DNA of 64,000 bases from Mesorhizobium sp. M1E.F.Ca.ET.045.02.1.1 (GCF_003952485.1 NZ_CP034447.1:5160501-5224500); one strand, 5' to 3'. Numbered from the stretch's first letter, positions 34,648-44,074 are shown. The notes: generated from the sequence alone by a model not told the origin. Made by a program: numbers and translations.

Positions 34648-35124
34648 AACAAATCCTCCTGGTTAAGTGCATCCGTCTCCCTAACTTCCCGAGGCGGCGC
34701 AATCAACGACAGGACTGCTGATTTATTACTGATTCACCTGGTGCCTTTTCAGAAAGACGAAGCTGGCCGATTTCACGCCACGCTTGAGCGGTTCACGCAA
34801 CCAAAGCGTCGGATTTTGGGAAATGTTTTCCCGGCCTGGAGCACCGCCGTCCAAAAAGGTTGTCGGGCACCCACTGGCTGTAATCGCTGCCCTGGGAAGC
34901 GGAGATCAAACCCGACCCGGTTCTGTAGAAATGTAACGAAGGCATTTCCAGCGGATTCACCGATGGTTCAGATGGCTCCGTTTTTGTTGCAGGGGATCTC
35001 GACTCCCCTGGGTCGCTTATGTATAGGAGCGCCCCATGTTCATGAGCGCCCTTTCTTTCGCACGCATATGACCTCGCCATCCGGTGAGTGACGTCATTTA
35101 TCGTGCAAAGAAAGGAACCAAATC
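34648..35124. other. Intergenic stretch with an inverted repeat
   Basis: About 475 bases between the MucR-type gene and the hypothetical gene at 35125. No gene is supported. An inverted repeat AGGGGA-N7-TCCCCT lies at 34991-35009 and an octamer GAGCGCCC occurs twice (near 35027 and 35045); either could be an operator for the next gene. Confidence 0.35.
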
Positions 35125-35658
35125 ATGGATATCACCGCTCGTATCAAGCAGGCCATTGCCGCGCATTCACAGCCGCTGCCTGAGTACGCTTCCCCTAGCG
35201 CCTTCGACCTTCGCTTCCGTGACGGCAACGCTGCCGACGGCTGGCATCTCGATGACGAGAGCCTGACGCGCGCAGGATACTACTGCACGTACGCCCGCAG
35301 GGCGACGGCGGTCGTGCTAGTGCCCGGACTCCCGTCAATCCCTACCTTCTGGCGGCCCGCCGTGTTCTTCCTGCCGGACAATGCCACCCTGAAGCCAGAG
35401 GTGGCGTACGATGGCGATCCGCTGCGGCGCGGCTGCAAGCCCGTCCCGGTCACGCAAGCCGTCGATGTGTCGAAGGCGGAGATCGAGCGCAAGGTTTTCG
35501 GGCATATCGAGCCCGCGTTGGATGCCCTGGCTCGCTTCTACCGGCGGACCGGACAGCGCTGGGAAGTGCTCTATCTCCGCGAGCGCGACCGCTGCCAGGA
35601 GGCGGGCGAGGCCTTCGACTGGTCTGAGCTGCCCGTCGACCCGGGCACGCTCTCCTAG
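35125..35658 (+). CDS. Hypothetical protein (177 aa)
   Basis: A 177-residue soluble protein with an AAAGGAA ribosome site before ATG 35125. It has a strand-rich middle (RRATAVVLVPGLPSIPTFW, then RPAVFFLPDNATL) and a helical end (EIERKVFGHIEPALDALARF). No family is recognised. It opens the accessory stretch and its function is unknown. Confidence 0.55.
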   Translation: MDITARIKQAIAAHSQPLPEYASPSAFDLRFRDGNAADGWHLDDESLTRAGYYCTYARRATAVVLVPGLPSIPTFWRPAVFFLPDNATLKPEVAYDGDPLRRGCKPVPVTQAVDVSKAEIERKVFGHIEPALDALARFYRRTGQRWEVLYLRERDRCQEAGEAFDWSELPVDPGTLS

Positions 35659-35990
35659 CGTCTTCAGTCGGGACCGTCCTTTCTGGCGGCTCCTCCCAAA
35701 AAATACTGAGACCAACGTGGCGTTCGACGTCGCCGCGGTTGCCAGCGTGTACCCCAATCCCGGGAGCGCGGCCGCCCTCCAAATAAAGAAAGGATTCTTG
35801 GTATGCCCAATTCTGAATCTAGCCCCAAGTCTGCACGCGGAAGGTCCTATCCGGGTTTGGCGAAGGGTCCGTGCGGTTCGAAGATATGATATTCTCTTGT
35901 CAAGCTTCGCTTAAGCGCTGCCATATTGTCGTATGCGTCTTCACGCGCTACGTCATGGAAGCAGGCAAGTGAAAGGAAAGGGTTGAGAAA
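35659..35990. other. Intergenic stretch, no firm gene
   Basis: About 330 bases. A 28-codon frame at 35803-35889 follows AAAGAAAGG but matches nothing recognised. It separates two plus-strand units of the accessory region. Confidence 0.35.
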
Positions 35991-36239
35991 ATGATGTCCG
36001 TTCATGACGCACTCGAGGCGTGGCAGGAAGGCGAAATTACGGCCTCTCGCGCAATGTCTCTTACGGGCGCGACGAATATCCTCGAACTCTACGGGCTCGC
36101 GGATGCTTGCGACGTGGATATCTGTATCAAGCTGAATGAAGCAGAGGCGGCGGCGGTGGAAAAGGTATCCGCCGCAGTCCGGCGAGCATTGGAGCAACAG
36201 AACGCTGGACCCGCTGGCCCCGGACCAAGAGCCGCATGA
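35991..36239 (+). CDS. Probable antitoxin (82 aa) of a PIN-type pair
   Basis: An 82-residue protein. The N-terminal half looks like a small DNA-binding helix set (VHDALEAWQEGEITASRAMS followed by LTGATNILELYGL) with the plan of UPF0175-like antitoxins, and the C-terminus is helical and then Pro/Gly-rich. Its stop overlaps the start of the PIN-domain gene by four bases (ATGA), a usual toxin-antitoxin layout with the antitoxin first. It would bind and neutralise the toxin and repress the operon. The family is inferred from size and context. Confidence 0.55.
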   Translation: MMSVHDALEAWQEGEITASRAMSLTGATNILELYGLADACDVDICIKLNEAEAAAVEKVSAAVRRALEQQNAGPAGPGPRAA

Positions 36240-36880
36240 GTGATTATCGACGGCTGCCCGTCACTATCGTAATCGTCGACAGCGGCCCCTTAATCAGTTT
36301 GGCAGCCTGTCATCGGCTCGACCTGCTGGGAGAATTCAAGAGAAGAGTCCGCGTTACCGATGTCGTTCGCGCAGAGTGCCTGCGGTACCCTGATAAGATT
36401 GGTGCCGCTGAACTCGCTTCATGGTTCCAGCAGGTTGATGGCCAGAAGCACAAGGTCATCGACACCCCTCTGCTCGACGACTGGCTTGATGCAGTCGCGC
36501 AGGAGGAAGCGGGCAACACGTCACGTCCTTCCAAGGGCATTGGTGATGCGTCGATTGCGTGGCTGATACAGCAGATCAACAACTCGGAACCTCGCGACGA
36601 ACTTATCTTGCTGTTGTCTGACGATGCCAATTTCGGAGATGTCGTGGTCCGTGGCAGCCATCCGGAAGTCTACATGCTCTCGACCCGCCTCTTCCTCCAG
36701 GTTCTTGAGAATTTTGGTCGGCTTCAGTCGGCGCAGTCGCTGTATCAAGAAATCGTGGAGGCCGGCCGCAATCTTGGCAGGTACGCGGTGGATCGTCCTG
36801 GACGCGTGCAGCGGGGCGTGAAGTCTCAATGGACTGATGTCTTGCAGGACGACGATGAGAATGGGAACGATGTATCTTAG
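36236..36880 (+). CDS. PIN-domain ribonuclease toxin candidate
   Basis: A 214-residue protein with a PIN-like core: IVIVDSGPLISLAACHRLDL (first Asp), VRAECLRYPD (Glu), and LLLSDDANFGDVVV (late Asp pair). This fits the large PIN group that cuts RNA with divalent metal ions. It is longer than most VapC toxins; the extra C-terminal part (about 150-214) is helical and acidic. It overlaps the upstream antitoxin-like gene by four bases. Type II toxin-antitoxin pairs of this kind help keep mobile DNA or defend against phage. The assignment is from motifs and layout. Confidence 0.65.
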   Translation: MSDYRRLPVTIVIVDSGPLISLAACHRLDLLGEFKRRVRVTDVVRAECLRYPDKIGAAELASWFQQVDGQKHKVIDTPLLDDWLDAVAQEEAGNTSRPSKGIGDASIAWLIQQINNSEPRDELILLLSDDANFGDVVVRGSHPEVYMLSTRLFLQVLENFGRLQSAQSLYQEIVEAGRNLGRYAVDRPGRVQRGVKSQWTDVLQDDDENGNDVS

Positions 36881-37047
36881 GCAGGCGGCCGACATCGGGC
36901 CCTTGATCAGGTGCTGCCGATATCCATAGGCCAACAATTCGCGGGATCGATGATGACTTCAAATCGAGGCCATTCGGTTCACGCGCTTGCGGATTCGATC
37001 CTTGCTTCCAGCCAACGCAAGCTCTTGCGGAAACTGGAGTTCGAAGA

Positions 37048-37551
37048 TTGTCAGCAGAACCGTTCCCCATAAAGCACGATCTTTTCCAGCTAGGGCGGAA
37101 AGGATTCGCTGTCCTCGAAAGCATGGTCTTCCCCTTGCCGCTCGACCGCAAAGGCGCCAAGTACCGGGCGGCTCGCCTCACGATCCGAACAGGCGAAGCT
37201 CAGTACGCCGTCTTCGCTGCGAACATGAACCTGGGAGCTGCAACGGAACTTGCCAGCCTGCTGCCGCTTCCTCGCCCGGAACTCAACGGGCTGAAGCTCA
37301 CTGCCGGCTTCGATGGCTGGCGCGGCTGGGGCGACCCGCTTGTAGCGGCAGGCCGGCTGCCTTCGCGTGATTGGGTTCTGCAGGTCGACGATCCTGGCGA
37401 TGCTGCTGTTCAGGTCGACGACATCTTCACGCCGGAGGGCCTCGACCGCATGATGCCGTCGAAGCATCCCAACGCCCAAATCGAAGACCATGTCGCCAGG
37501 GAATTCTATCGTCTGCGGGCCACTGACCAGGAAGTCAAGCTGGCGCTCTGA
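37048..37551 (+). CDS. Hypothetical protein (167 aa)
   Basis: A 167-residue soluble protein, starting with TTG 37048 that has GGAG eight bases upstream; a shorter form could start at ATG 37123. It shows FPLPLDRKGAKYRAARLTIR and a repeated VQVDD segment near the C-terminus. No family is recognised. It stands alone on the plus strand, tail to tail with the phosphoesterase gene 24 bases away. Confidence 0.5.
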   Translation: MSAEPFPIKHDLFQLGRKGFAVLESMVFPLPLDRKGAKYRAARLTIRTGEAQYAVFAANMNLGAATELASLLPLPRPELNGLKLTAGFDGWRGWGDPLVAAGRLPSRDWVLQVDDPGDAAVQVDDIFTPEGLDRMMPSKHPNAQIEDHVAREFYRLRATDQEVKLAL

Positions 37552-37575
37552 GCAGAGAGGCAACGCTTCCACATG

Positions 37576-38343
37576 CTACGCGGCGAGTTCGAACCCATCT
37601 GCCTCTTCTCGCGTAATCTCCACATGTGCCGCCGAGGCAATAGCGAACAGGAAGTGGCGGATGCGTTCATCAGCCGGGACGACAAGGCAGGTTAGCCTGC
37701 CGGTAGCGTATGCCCCGGTATCGATGCCGATACGCCAGCGCCCTCTCTCGGGCAGGCAGGTTGGCGTTGGCGTGTGTCCGTGGACGATGACGTGAGAAAG
37801 CTCGCCTTCGTATCGCAGGAAGGGCTCCCGGATCATCATCATGTCCTTCGAATCCTGCTCCGTGACAGGGCGAATTGGATCAACTCCCGCGTGAACATAG
37901 GCGAAGCGGCCGTCGACAATGATCGGCACGGCTTGCTGCAATGTCTCCAGGTGCCGGCCGAAGTTTGCCCTGAACGCGGCAGCGGTGTCGGAGATACCGC
38001 CCTCGGCAATCAGCCCATAGGATTCCAGTGTCTCGTAGCCGCCCAGCCGTAGCAGCCACCTGCTGAACCTGACTTCGTCGACTGCCTCCGACGTCATGAA
38101 ATCCAGGAAGTAGGCGTCATGATTGCCGCGGATCAGCCGCGACCGAGGCCATCTCTCCAGTGTGTGGCAGACGAGGTCCAGCGCCTGCCGGCTCGATGGG
38201 CCGCGGTCGACGATGTCCCCGAGGAAGAGCACGCGGGGCTCGCGGCCGGATGCGCCAGCTTCCCGGCCAATGGCATCAAGGAGAGGCGCAAGCAAGTCAG
38301 CACGGCCGTGAACGTCGCCTATGGCGTAGGTGGTGTATGGCAA
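37576..38343 (-). CDS. PPP-type metallophosphoesterase
   Basis: A 255-residue calcineurin-like phosphoesterase with the PPP signature: TYAIGDVHGRADLL, then VLFLGDIVDRGP, LIRGNHDAYFLDF, and C-terminal HGHTPTP. These give a two-metal site as in serine/threonine phosphatases and ApaH-like nucleotide phosphatases. A TTG start at 38343 with GGAAGG upstream is preferred; a longer TTG start at 38370 is possible. It follows the unrecognised gene behind CBASS by about 80 bases on the same strand. Substrate unknown: protein, dinucleoside polyphosphate or another nucleotide. Confidence 0.8.
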   Translation of the reverse strand: MPYTTYAIGDVHGRADLLAPLLDAIGREAGASGREPRVLFLGDIVDRGPSSRQALDLVCHTLERWPRSRLIRGNHDAYFLDFMTSEAVDEVRFSRWLLRLGGYETLESYGLIAEGGISDTAAAFRANFGRHLETLQQAVPIIVDGRFAYVHAGVDPIRPVTEQDSKDMMMIREPFLRYEGELSHVIVHGHTPTPTCLPERGRWRIGIDTGAYATGRLTCLVVPADERIRHFLFAIASAAHVEITREEADGFELAA

Positions 38344-38420
38344 TCCAGGAATCCTTCCGAGGACCCACAAGTAGCGGCTGTCTCGGCAATCGTTTTGGTC
38401 AAACGAAACGTGGCTTGGGG

Positions 38421-39062
38421 CTAGCGCTTCGTCCCAGTCGGTCGCTTTGCGCGGCGTTTGGTAGGGACCAAGTCGTCGAGGCCTTCGTCATATTCAAAGG
38501 CAACGCCATCGAGGGTAATCCGACCGTCATGGGGCGGGAGAGGGGGTGCTCCGTTGGCGTGGGCCTCGCAATCAACGGAAAGCCACGACTTGTCTCGTAG
38601 GCTGCCCGGCTTGCCGCAGGTCTCGCAGTATCGATAGGAACGCAAGTCGGCGAGGACCTCTGCCCTATCCAGTGCAAGATGAACAGAGCGGGTAACGGCG
38701 CCCTCGGGCATCGCATCAACCCTCAGGCTTCCATATTTCTCGTAGACTTTGTCGAGGCGTAAGCGCGTTCCTGATGGAAGGGCGGCGGAGACGTCGCCGA
38801 AATACTTGTCTAGGACCTTTTCCCATCCCGGCCCGCACTCGAAATCCATTCGGGCCGGAATCAGGTCCGGGTACTTCGTCTTCAAATTCGGGAAGTCTGT
38901 CATCTGGAAGCCTTTCACCTTTCGCCAAGGCACGCCAGCTTGCAGCGATAGCAAGATAGAGGTGAAGGCTTCGTTCATCCCTTCGTCTAGCTCGTTACGA
39001 GCATTCCGGAAACACCGACGGTCAGGGGCATGGCCATCCGAGTACCGGCATGCAGTCTGCAT
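38421..39062 (-). CDS. Unrecognised protein with a CxxC pair, behind CBASS
   Basis: A protein of about 213 residues (from ATG 39062; starts at 38978 or 39101 are possible). The middle has PARMDFECGPGWEKVLDKYF and a helical stretch, and the C-terminal part carries YCETCGKPGSLRDKSWLSVD followed by a later Cys (DCEAH), a possible zinc site. It starts 36 bases after the cap3 stop on the same strand, so it may belong to the CBASS transcript. No family is recognised. Confidence 0.5.
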   Translation of the reverse strand: MQTACRYSDGHAPDRRCFRNARNELDEGMNEAFTSILLSLQAGVPWRKVKGFQMTDFPNLKTKYPDLIPARMDFECGPGWEKVLDKYFGDVSAALPSGTRLRLDKVYEKYGSLRVDAMPEGAVTRSVHLALDRAEVLADLRSYRYCETCGKPGSLRDKSWLSVDCEAHANGAPPLPPHDGRITLDGVAFEYDEGLDDLVPTKRRAKRPTGTKR

Positions 39063-39097
39063 ATTGTTTCTTCTGGTTGAAGGTTCGCCTGAAGCTG

Positions 39098-39601
39098 TCA
39101 AGTCTCAGAAGAAACGGAACTCTCCTGGAGCCTTACTAGGCCTCCACGCTCGAAGACACTTGCCGAGAGGTAGACCTCTCGTGCAGCCGAAGTGCCAGCT
39201 ATAATCATGACCGGCTTCGGACATCGATAGCTGATTTCCTTTGAAATCGCCCGCATTTCCTTGATGTCATTCGCGCTCGGCTCGGGCGCTGCGCGTGGGT
39301 GCGAATGCCATTCCCCGACGTAGTATTCGCCATGGCGCCAACGGCTTTGGAGAAGGTCTTTCAAGCCATGGACACCACGCTGAAACCATGTCCGACCTGA
39401 CCGAGAATCCTTAGACTGCGTCGTTGCCTCGGAGACGGTTACGTTATTCCCGTGGCCATCGTAGCGGCCGACTAGGATGCCTCCGGTCTCGCGGTCTCCC
39501 GCCGCCAGCGCGTATTCTTTGATCGTGTGAACGGCCACTCCGGTCACATGTACTGAGATCCCATGAACCTGGCTTACGAAGTCTTTTCCGTCCTCAGGCA
39601 T
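39098..39601 (-). CDS. cap3: Cap3, JAB/MPN+ isopeptidase of type II CBASS
   Basis: A 167-residue JAMM metalloprotease. Zinc site: Glu 38 in RETGGILVG and the EWHSHPRAAPEPSANDIKEM motif, with His 99, His 101 and Asp 112. Cap3 removes the CD-NTase from proteins to which Cap2 has linked it, thus controlling signal production. It overlaps the end of cap2 by eight bases, so the two are translationally coupled. The fold could serve other E1-like systems, but the neighbouring CD-NTase makes CBASS clear. Confidence 0.88.
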   Translation of the reverse strand: MPEDGKDFVSQVHGISVHVTGVAVHTIKEYALAAGDRETGGILVGRYDGHGNNVTVSEATTQSKDSRSGRTWFQRGVHGLKDLLQSRWRHGEYYVGEWHSHPRAAPEPSANDIKEMRAISKEISYRCPKPVMIIAGTSAAREVYLSASVFERGGLVRLQESSVSSET

Positions 39602-41369
39602 CCTGACGCTCCACGGTCCCGTCCACGCCCTGCCTGAAATACTCGCAACGCCTTTGCGGAGACCGGATCGCCCTTAGAATGGCTTTCGATCCAATCGCGC
39701 CCCACAATCGCACGTCCGATGCATCTGCCGGGAACACAGGGTGCCAGCAGCCGATACCTTCTATTCGCGCGTCATCAAGAGAGGCAGGGGGAACGCCGAA
39801 ATCCGCGAAGCTCTCTTTGGCGTCCACCGTGGGAAACGAGGTTTCCGATGCAGTAAACACGAGCAAGCCTTCGCCTTTCCAGGTCATCGCTAAGCTGACG
39901 AACGTTTTTTCGTCCCCCCAGTCGAACATTGACAGGGCATCAAGAACACTGTCCGATCCCGAGCAATCGACAATCACGTCGAATGAACGCACCTGTTCTG
40001 CTATCTCTGTGTCTGTCGGCGGGAAACTCGATGCGAAGCCCGTGACGTTTGCGTCCGGCATGATCAGGTTCAGGGCACTGGCAAGCGCCGAGGCCTTGTT
40101 GTGGCCAACCGCGTCCATGCCCAGCGCGTGTCGGGTAAGATTGCCGACGTCGAGAAGGTCGGCATCAAGGACACCCATCTCGATCAAACCCATCCGAACC
40201 AGATTCTCGCACACCGCGCTGCCGAGAGAACCTGCCCCGATGACGAGGACCCGCTTCGACGGCACCACATTCTCCGGACCTGCGCGGGCCCGGATTTCCT
40301 CGGGCTCCCAGTTCACCGTGCGGAGCCATTTCAGGTTCGAATTCAAGGACGCGCGGGAACGGTCGATGAACTGCCGCGTATTTTCATTCGCTCGGAAACC
40401 GTTTTTCTTTGCCCGACGGTCAGCAAGTTCGACGCCGTCGATCGCTAGCCAATGATAGCGCAAGGGCGGTTCGCCGATCGTGTACGAAAGTGGAAAACCA
40501 AGAAGCATCATTACGGGACCGCTGTCCTTCGTTCGGTGACGGCGATCCGCTCCCGATCGAACAAGGACCTCTCCGAGATCGACTCCGACGGTTTCTAGGT
40601 AGGAGGACAGGGCGGCCCATGTCCGTGGCAACTCCCATGGCGCGACGACAGGCAACCGATCGAGGGCGATCCAGAGCGCTGTTGCGGACGACTCCTGGGC
40701 CGCGATCAAGCGGCCCCATTTCAGCTCGCGGATCGATTTTTGACCTTTGCCGTGGAAAGCCGTGATGCCATAGCTTGCGACCGATCTCGGAAGCCGTGCT
40801 AGGTCTGCCCATCCCCACTGACCGTTCATTGCCTGCCAGTACTGAAGGTCGTCGACCGAGCTCGTGAAACCCACCACAGGAAAACTTGTCTGACCAGGAC
40901 CGGACGGCAGTTCCAGAGGCTCTCCCGGGACCGCGAGTTTATCGCTCGCCCCAGCGTCGATCCAAACAAGTAGCCGCTCGAGATGCCACCAAATCTTCTC
41001 GTCGATGGCTTTGGGTTCGCCTGCCCAGGCGACGCGGGCGAAAGCTGCTGCTTGACGATTAAGGCACGGATTGCCCAGCCGCCACGGTAGGGCGGCCGGA
41101 CCTTCGTCGTTGAAACTCTGGTGCTGGTGGGTCGCAGTTATCCCACCTACCTTCGATGGGAAGACGGTCACAGACACGCTGGCCGGATCGAACACCAGAT
41201 ACCAGTTTGTCTCCGTTGGAATGGTGCCGCATTCGGGAACTGAAAGGCGCGCGCATATATACAGCGTCCACCGGCTGTCGGCCAGACGTGTCCACGGCCG
41301 GAGTACCGTAATTCGGCTGTGGCCGACAACGCTGTCGGCCACGTTCTGAAGGACCTCAGGTACGAACAA
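39594..41369 (-). CDS. cap2: Cap2, E2-E1 fusion of type II CBASS
   Basis: A 591-residue protein. The first part resembles a ubiquitin-conjugating E2 with a likely catalytic Cys at 102 (WRLGNPCLN). The C-terminal part (about 370-591) is a ThiF/E1 adenylation domain with VLVIGAGSLGSAVCENLVRM, LDADLLDVGNLTRHALG, and a candidate transfer Cys at 541 (GIGCWHP). Cap2 links the C-terminus of the CD-NTase to target proteins and primes it. The TTG start at 41369 has GAGG eight bases upstream; it follows the CD-NTase stop by 11 bases. Confidence 0.87.
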   Translation of the reverse strand: MFVPEVLQNVADSVVGHSRITVLRPWTRLADSRWTLYICARLSVPECGTIPTETNWYLVFDPASVSVTVFPSKVGGITATHQHQSFNDEGPAALPWRLGNPCLNRQAAAFARVAWAGEPKAIDEKIWWHLERLLVWIDAGASDKLAVPGEPLELPSGPGQTSFPVVGFTSSVDDLQYWQAMNGQWGWADLARLPRSVASYGITAFHGKGQKSIRELKWGRLIAAQESSATALWIALDRLPVVAPWELPRTWAALSSYLETVGVDLGEVLVRSGADRRHRTKDSGPVMMLLGFPLSYTIGEPPLRYHWLAIDGVELADRRAKKNGFRANENTRQFIDRSRASLNSNLKWLRTVNWEPEEIRARAGPENVVPSKRVLVIGAGSLGSAVCENLVRMGLIEMGVLDADLLDVGNLTRHALGMDAVGHNKASALASALNLIMPDANVTGFASSFPPTDTEIAEQVRSFDVIVDCSGSDSVLDALSMFDWGDEKTFVSLAMTWKGEGLLVFTASETSFPTVDAKESFADFGVPPASLDDARIEGIGCWHPVFPADASDVRLWGAIGSKAILRAIRSPQRRCEYFRQGVDGTVERQDA

Positions 41370-41380
41370 CTACGAGGTCC

Positions 41381-42520
41381 TCATGCGAACCGCTCGGTCC
41401 TCCGTGGTTCGGCGGGCTGCGCAGGCGCCGTGAAGAAACCTGGCTTTCGATCTCCTCCGTTCGGACCGGGAAGCGGGAACTTTCCGCCGAACAGTTTTTG
41501 CCAGAGCTGGCCGCTCTTCTGAACGTCGTCACACTCCAGCGCCTCGCGCGCCTGATCGGCCGCGGTCGTGATCGCAGAGTGGAATGCCCTGAAGTCTTCC
41601 AGAGGCAGGCGCTTGAGGACGTCGTGCTCGGGCACGCCGTGGTCTGCCAGTGCAGGGACCTTGCCCACGAGGGCTTCGAACCTCCATTTGTCCCGCATCG
41701 TCTCGAATACCTGGACGAGGCCTGAAGCCATGGAACTGGTGCCTTCCTCAAGGACGTGGCCGATCATATGCTCCAGCGGGTAACCCTTGGGATATTTGGG
41801 GAGGGTCTCGGCATACTGCTGCCGCCACCATTTCGTCGCGCGTACCAGATTGACGTAGTGTCCGTTGCAAGCTCGATTCTTGGCGGCCGTCCACTGGATT
41901 TGAGCCAGCGGATGCGTACGTCCCCACCTCCCGACATCGCGGTCGGGAAGGAAAAGCGGATGTGGTCGCCAGTTGCCTGAAGGCGCGTCCTCAAGCAACT
42001 GCGGCTGAACTCCGAAGGGCGTTGGCTGCCAGCGCTCGTTCAGCCGCCAGCTCATGTCGTCTTCGATAGTACTGGTGGTCAACACCGAGTTGGACCGATA
42101 CAGACGCTCCATTGCCTGACGCGACGTCGGATCAGTCGGAAGCGCGGTGATGACCAGATCGAGATCGACATAGGAAAGTTCGATCCCGAAGGAACGTCCC
42201 TGAGCCCGCCACTTGCCTGGGTAGTGTCGATCGAGGAACGGCACGAACTTGTCCATCGCCTGCTGGGGGGTGGTTTTGTCACAGTCGATATCCGTCACCA
42301 CCACCACATCGACATCCGGACGCTTGTCGCCCGTCGGACGAATGGCAGTGGAACGTCGGATGCTTCCTTGCAGGAAGGTCGCCACCACGATTCCACTCAG
42401 GTCCCTGTCCGCCGCTAGGCGAGACCGGAGCGTGTTCGAGCCCGTCTTCCATTCCTCCTTCTGGCGATCGGTAGGGCGGATTTCCCTGAGAAACTCACTG
42501 AACTGCGATTTAAGTTCCAT
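41381..42520 (-). CDS. CD-NTase, cyclic oligonucleotide synthase of CBASS
   Basis: A 379-residue nucleotidyltransferase (SMODS-type). The active-site GS is QGSIRRSTA (Gly 52, Ser 53), the first two acids are in PDVDVVVVTD (Asp 69, Asp 71) and a third in SYVDLDLV (Asp 119/121). It would make a cyclic oligonucleotide on phage infection and thereby trigger the effector. The product cannot be told from sequence. ATG 42520 lies two bases after the effector stop; the frame extends further upstream inside the effector gene but this is not coding. Its C-terminal tail ends in a basic, Pro-rich segment, the part Cap2 would link. Confidence 0.88.
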   Translation of the reverse strand: MELKSQFSEFLREIRPTDRQKEEWKTGSNTLRSRLAADRDLSGIVVATFLQGSIRRSTAIRPTGDKRPDVDVVVVTDIDCDKTTPQQAMDKFVPFLDRHYPGKWRAQGRSFGIELSYVDLDLVITALPTDPTSRQAMERLYRSNSVLTTSTIEDDMSWRLNERWQPTPFGVQPQLLEDAPSGNWRPHPLFLPDRDVGRWGRTHPLAQIQWTAAKNRACNGHYVNLVRATKWWRQQYAETLPKYPKGYPLEHMIGHVLEEGTSSMASGLVQVFETMRDKWRFEALVGKVPALADHGVPEHDVLKRLPLEDFRAFHSAITTAADQAREALECDDVQKSGQLWQKLFGGKFPLPGPNGGDRKPGFFTAPAQPAEPRRTERFA

Positions 42521-42522
42521 GT

Positions 42523-44025
42523 TCAACCGATCCTGATAGAGGGGATGTAGCTGCCGTCCACGGCGCTCTTGAAGTCGAATTCGTATAGCGTCACAGGACC
42601 CATCGAGTCGCGGTGCTGGCCCATGAAGAATGTGAAGGCATTCGGGGCCGTTATGAAGAAGTGCCGCCGCGCGCTGATCGGCGGGCGAAGCGCCTTCACG
42701 GCACCCGCGATCTGATCGGCGAGATCGGCTGCATGCTCTCCGCCAGCGAGCGCTTTCTGGCTCGGGCCGTTTGCGGCGACGACGTGCAGGATTCTCCCGA
42801 TGCTCGGGGCGGTCGTCCTGATGTATTCCTGGACATCCGCCAATGCATTTCGCGAGAAGCTGACCACGACAGCGATCTCGTCGCCGGATCCGACTGGAAT
42901 CACCTCGGTTGTGGCCGCCGGGCCGACTTTCCCGTCGTCCGACCGCCATACGGTGGTCGGCCCTCGTCCCTTCTGGTTGAGTTCGACGTGCGTGCTGGTC
43001 TTGAAGCCGAGCATCGCGCCTGCAAGGAAGGCAATCGAGGAATGGCTATCTAGGAACAGACGGATGTCCTTGTCCGTCTGGCGAACGCGCGTGAGGAACT
43101 CCTCGACAGCAGAACGGACGTCGGTGTTCCAGTCGATTCCCTCCCTGAGATGCCGCAAGTTGAACAAGTCCACGAGCGAGAGCGTGTTTTCCGGCTGAGC
43201 ATCGAGGTAGTCTGTCGGACCGTCTGTGAATGAACGGATGGAAATGTTCTTTCTATCCTCCGGCTGGGTCGTTCTCGCCCAGCCTTGTTCGATGCACAGC
43301 TCTTCGAAGGCCTCACGGGTAAGCACATTTCGCTGAGTCGCCTTGAGTGCCCGGGCTGCACCATCGAACTTGAATTCGAGGCTGTTACCCCCGGGTGCCA
43401 GACCGACGACCTGGAATCTGAGGTCGACGTTTTCACGCATGTCTTGCAGCGAATGATACCCCTCCATGATATGGAAGGTGTCGAGGATCGCGTAGAGTTC
43501 TTCGTCCGATTCCAGCTCGAGATGATTGCGCCAAAGAGCGCGGACCTCACCCATTTCGCTGAGTTCTGTTTTCCCTACGGCGAGCTTTTCCAGGTCCAGC
43601 GACTTGTCCGCCGTTTTGAGAAGCTTGGACAGCGGGTCATCATCGCGGACGCGATCTGTCGTGACCAATGTGAACGTCGAGCGGGGTGGGGCTTTCGCCA
43701 CCGCTTCCTTCAGGCGCTGCAAGATAGAGATCGCGCTGGCGCCGATAAACTCGGGTTCCACAAGCTCCCTGAAGCCGAAACGCCCAACTTGGTTTACATG
43801 AAATTTGACCTGGTGGTGGGCGGTCTCGACTCTGAACGAGCGACGCCCGGCCATACCAGGATTATATCGCACGACAACGTCGTCGAACCCTTTCGGGCCG
43901 TCGGCCTCGTACGAAACTTCGACCACATGGGGTGTCTCCGGATTGCGGAGACCCGAAGCATGTATCCAGAAGAATCGGGCCTGATAGTCATGCCCGTCCC
44001 AGTTTGCAATCACTGCGTCAGCCAT
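42523..44025 (-). CDS. cap4: Nuclease-SAVED effector, Cap4-like
   Basis: A protein of about 500 residues. The N-terminal ~110 residues look like a PD-(D/E)xK-type nuclease: YQARFFWIHA, then VSYEADGPKGFDDVVVRY and HHQVKFH, giving a likely Glu/Asp-Asp-QxK site. The C-terminal half is a SAVED domain (FLDSHSSIAFLAGAMLGF, VVVSFSRNALADVQEY, RRHFFITAPNAFTFFMGQH) that binds a cyclic oligonucleotide. When the CD-NTase signal binds, such effectors degrade DNA and stop the phage with the cell. ATG 44025 is preferred to the GTG at 44031. It is the first gene of the CBASS operon. Confidence 0.8.
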   Translation of the reverse strand: MADAVIANWDGHDYQARFFWIHASGLRNPETPHVVEVSYEADGPKGFDDVVVRYNPGMAGRRSFRVETAHHQVKFHVNQVGRFGFRELVEPEFIGASAISILQRLKEAVAKAPPRSTFTLVTTDRVRDDDPLSKLLKTADKSLDLEKLAVGKTELSEMGEVRALWRNHLELESDEELYAILDTFHIMEGYHSLQDMRENVDLRFQVVGLAPGGNSLEFKFDGAARALKATQRNVLTREAFEELCIEQGWARTTQPEDRKNISIRSFTDGPTDYLDAQPENTLSLVDLFNLRHLREGIDWNTDVRSAVEEFLTRVRQTDKDIRLFLDSHSSIAFLAGAMLGFKTSTHVELNQKGRGPTTVWRSDDGKVGPAATTEVIPVGSGDEIAVVVSFSRNALADVQEYIRTTAPSIGRILHVVAANGPSQKALAGGEHAADLADQIAGAVKALRPPISARRHFFITAPNAFTFFMGQHRDSMGPVTLYEFDFKSAVDGSYIPSIRIG

Positions 44026-44074
44026 AGGCACCCACTACCTATACTCTCAATTCTCGTTTTGTTCGCCGTACCAC

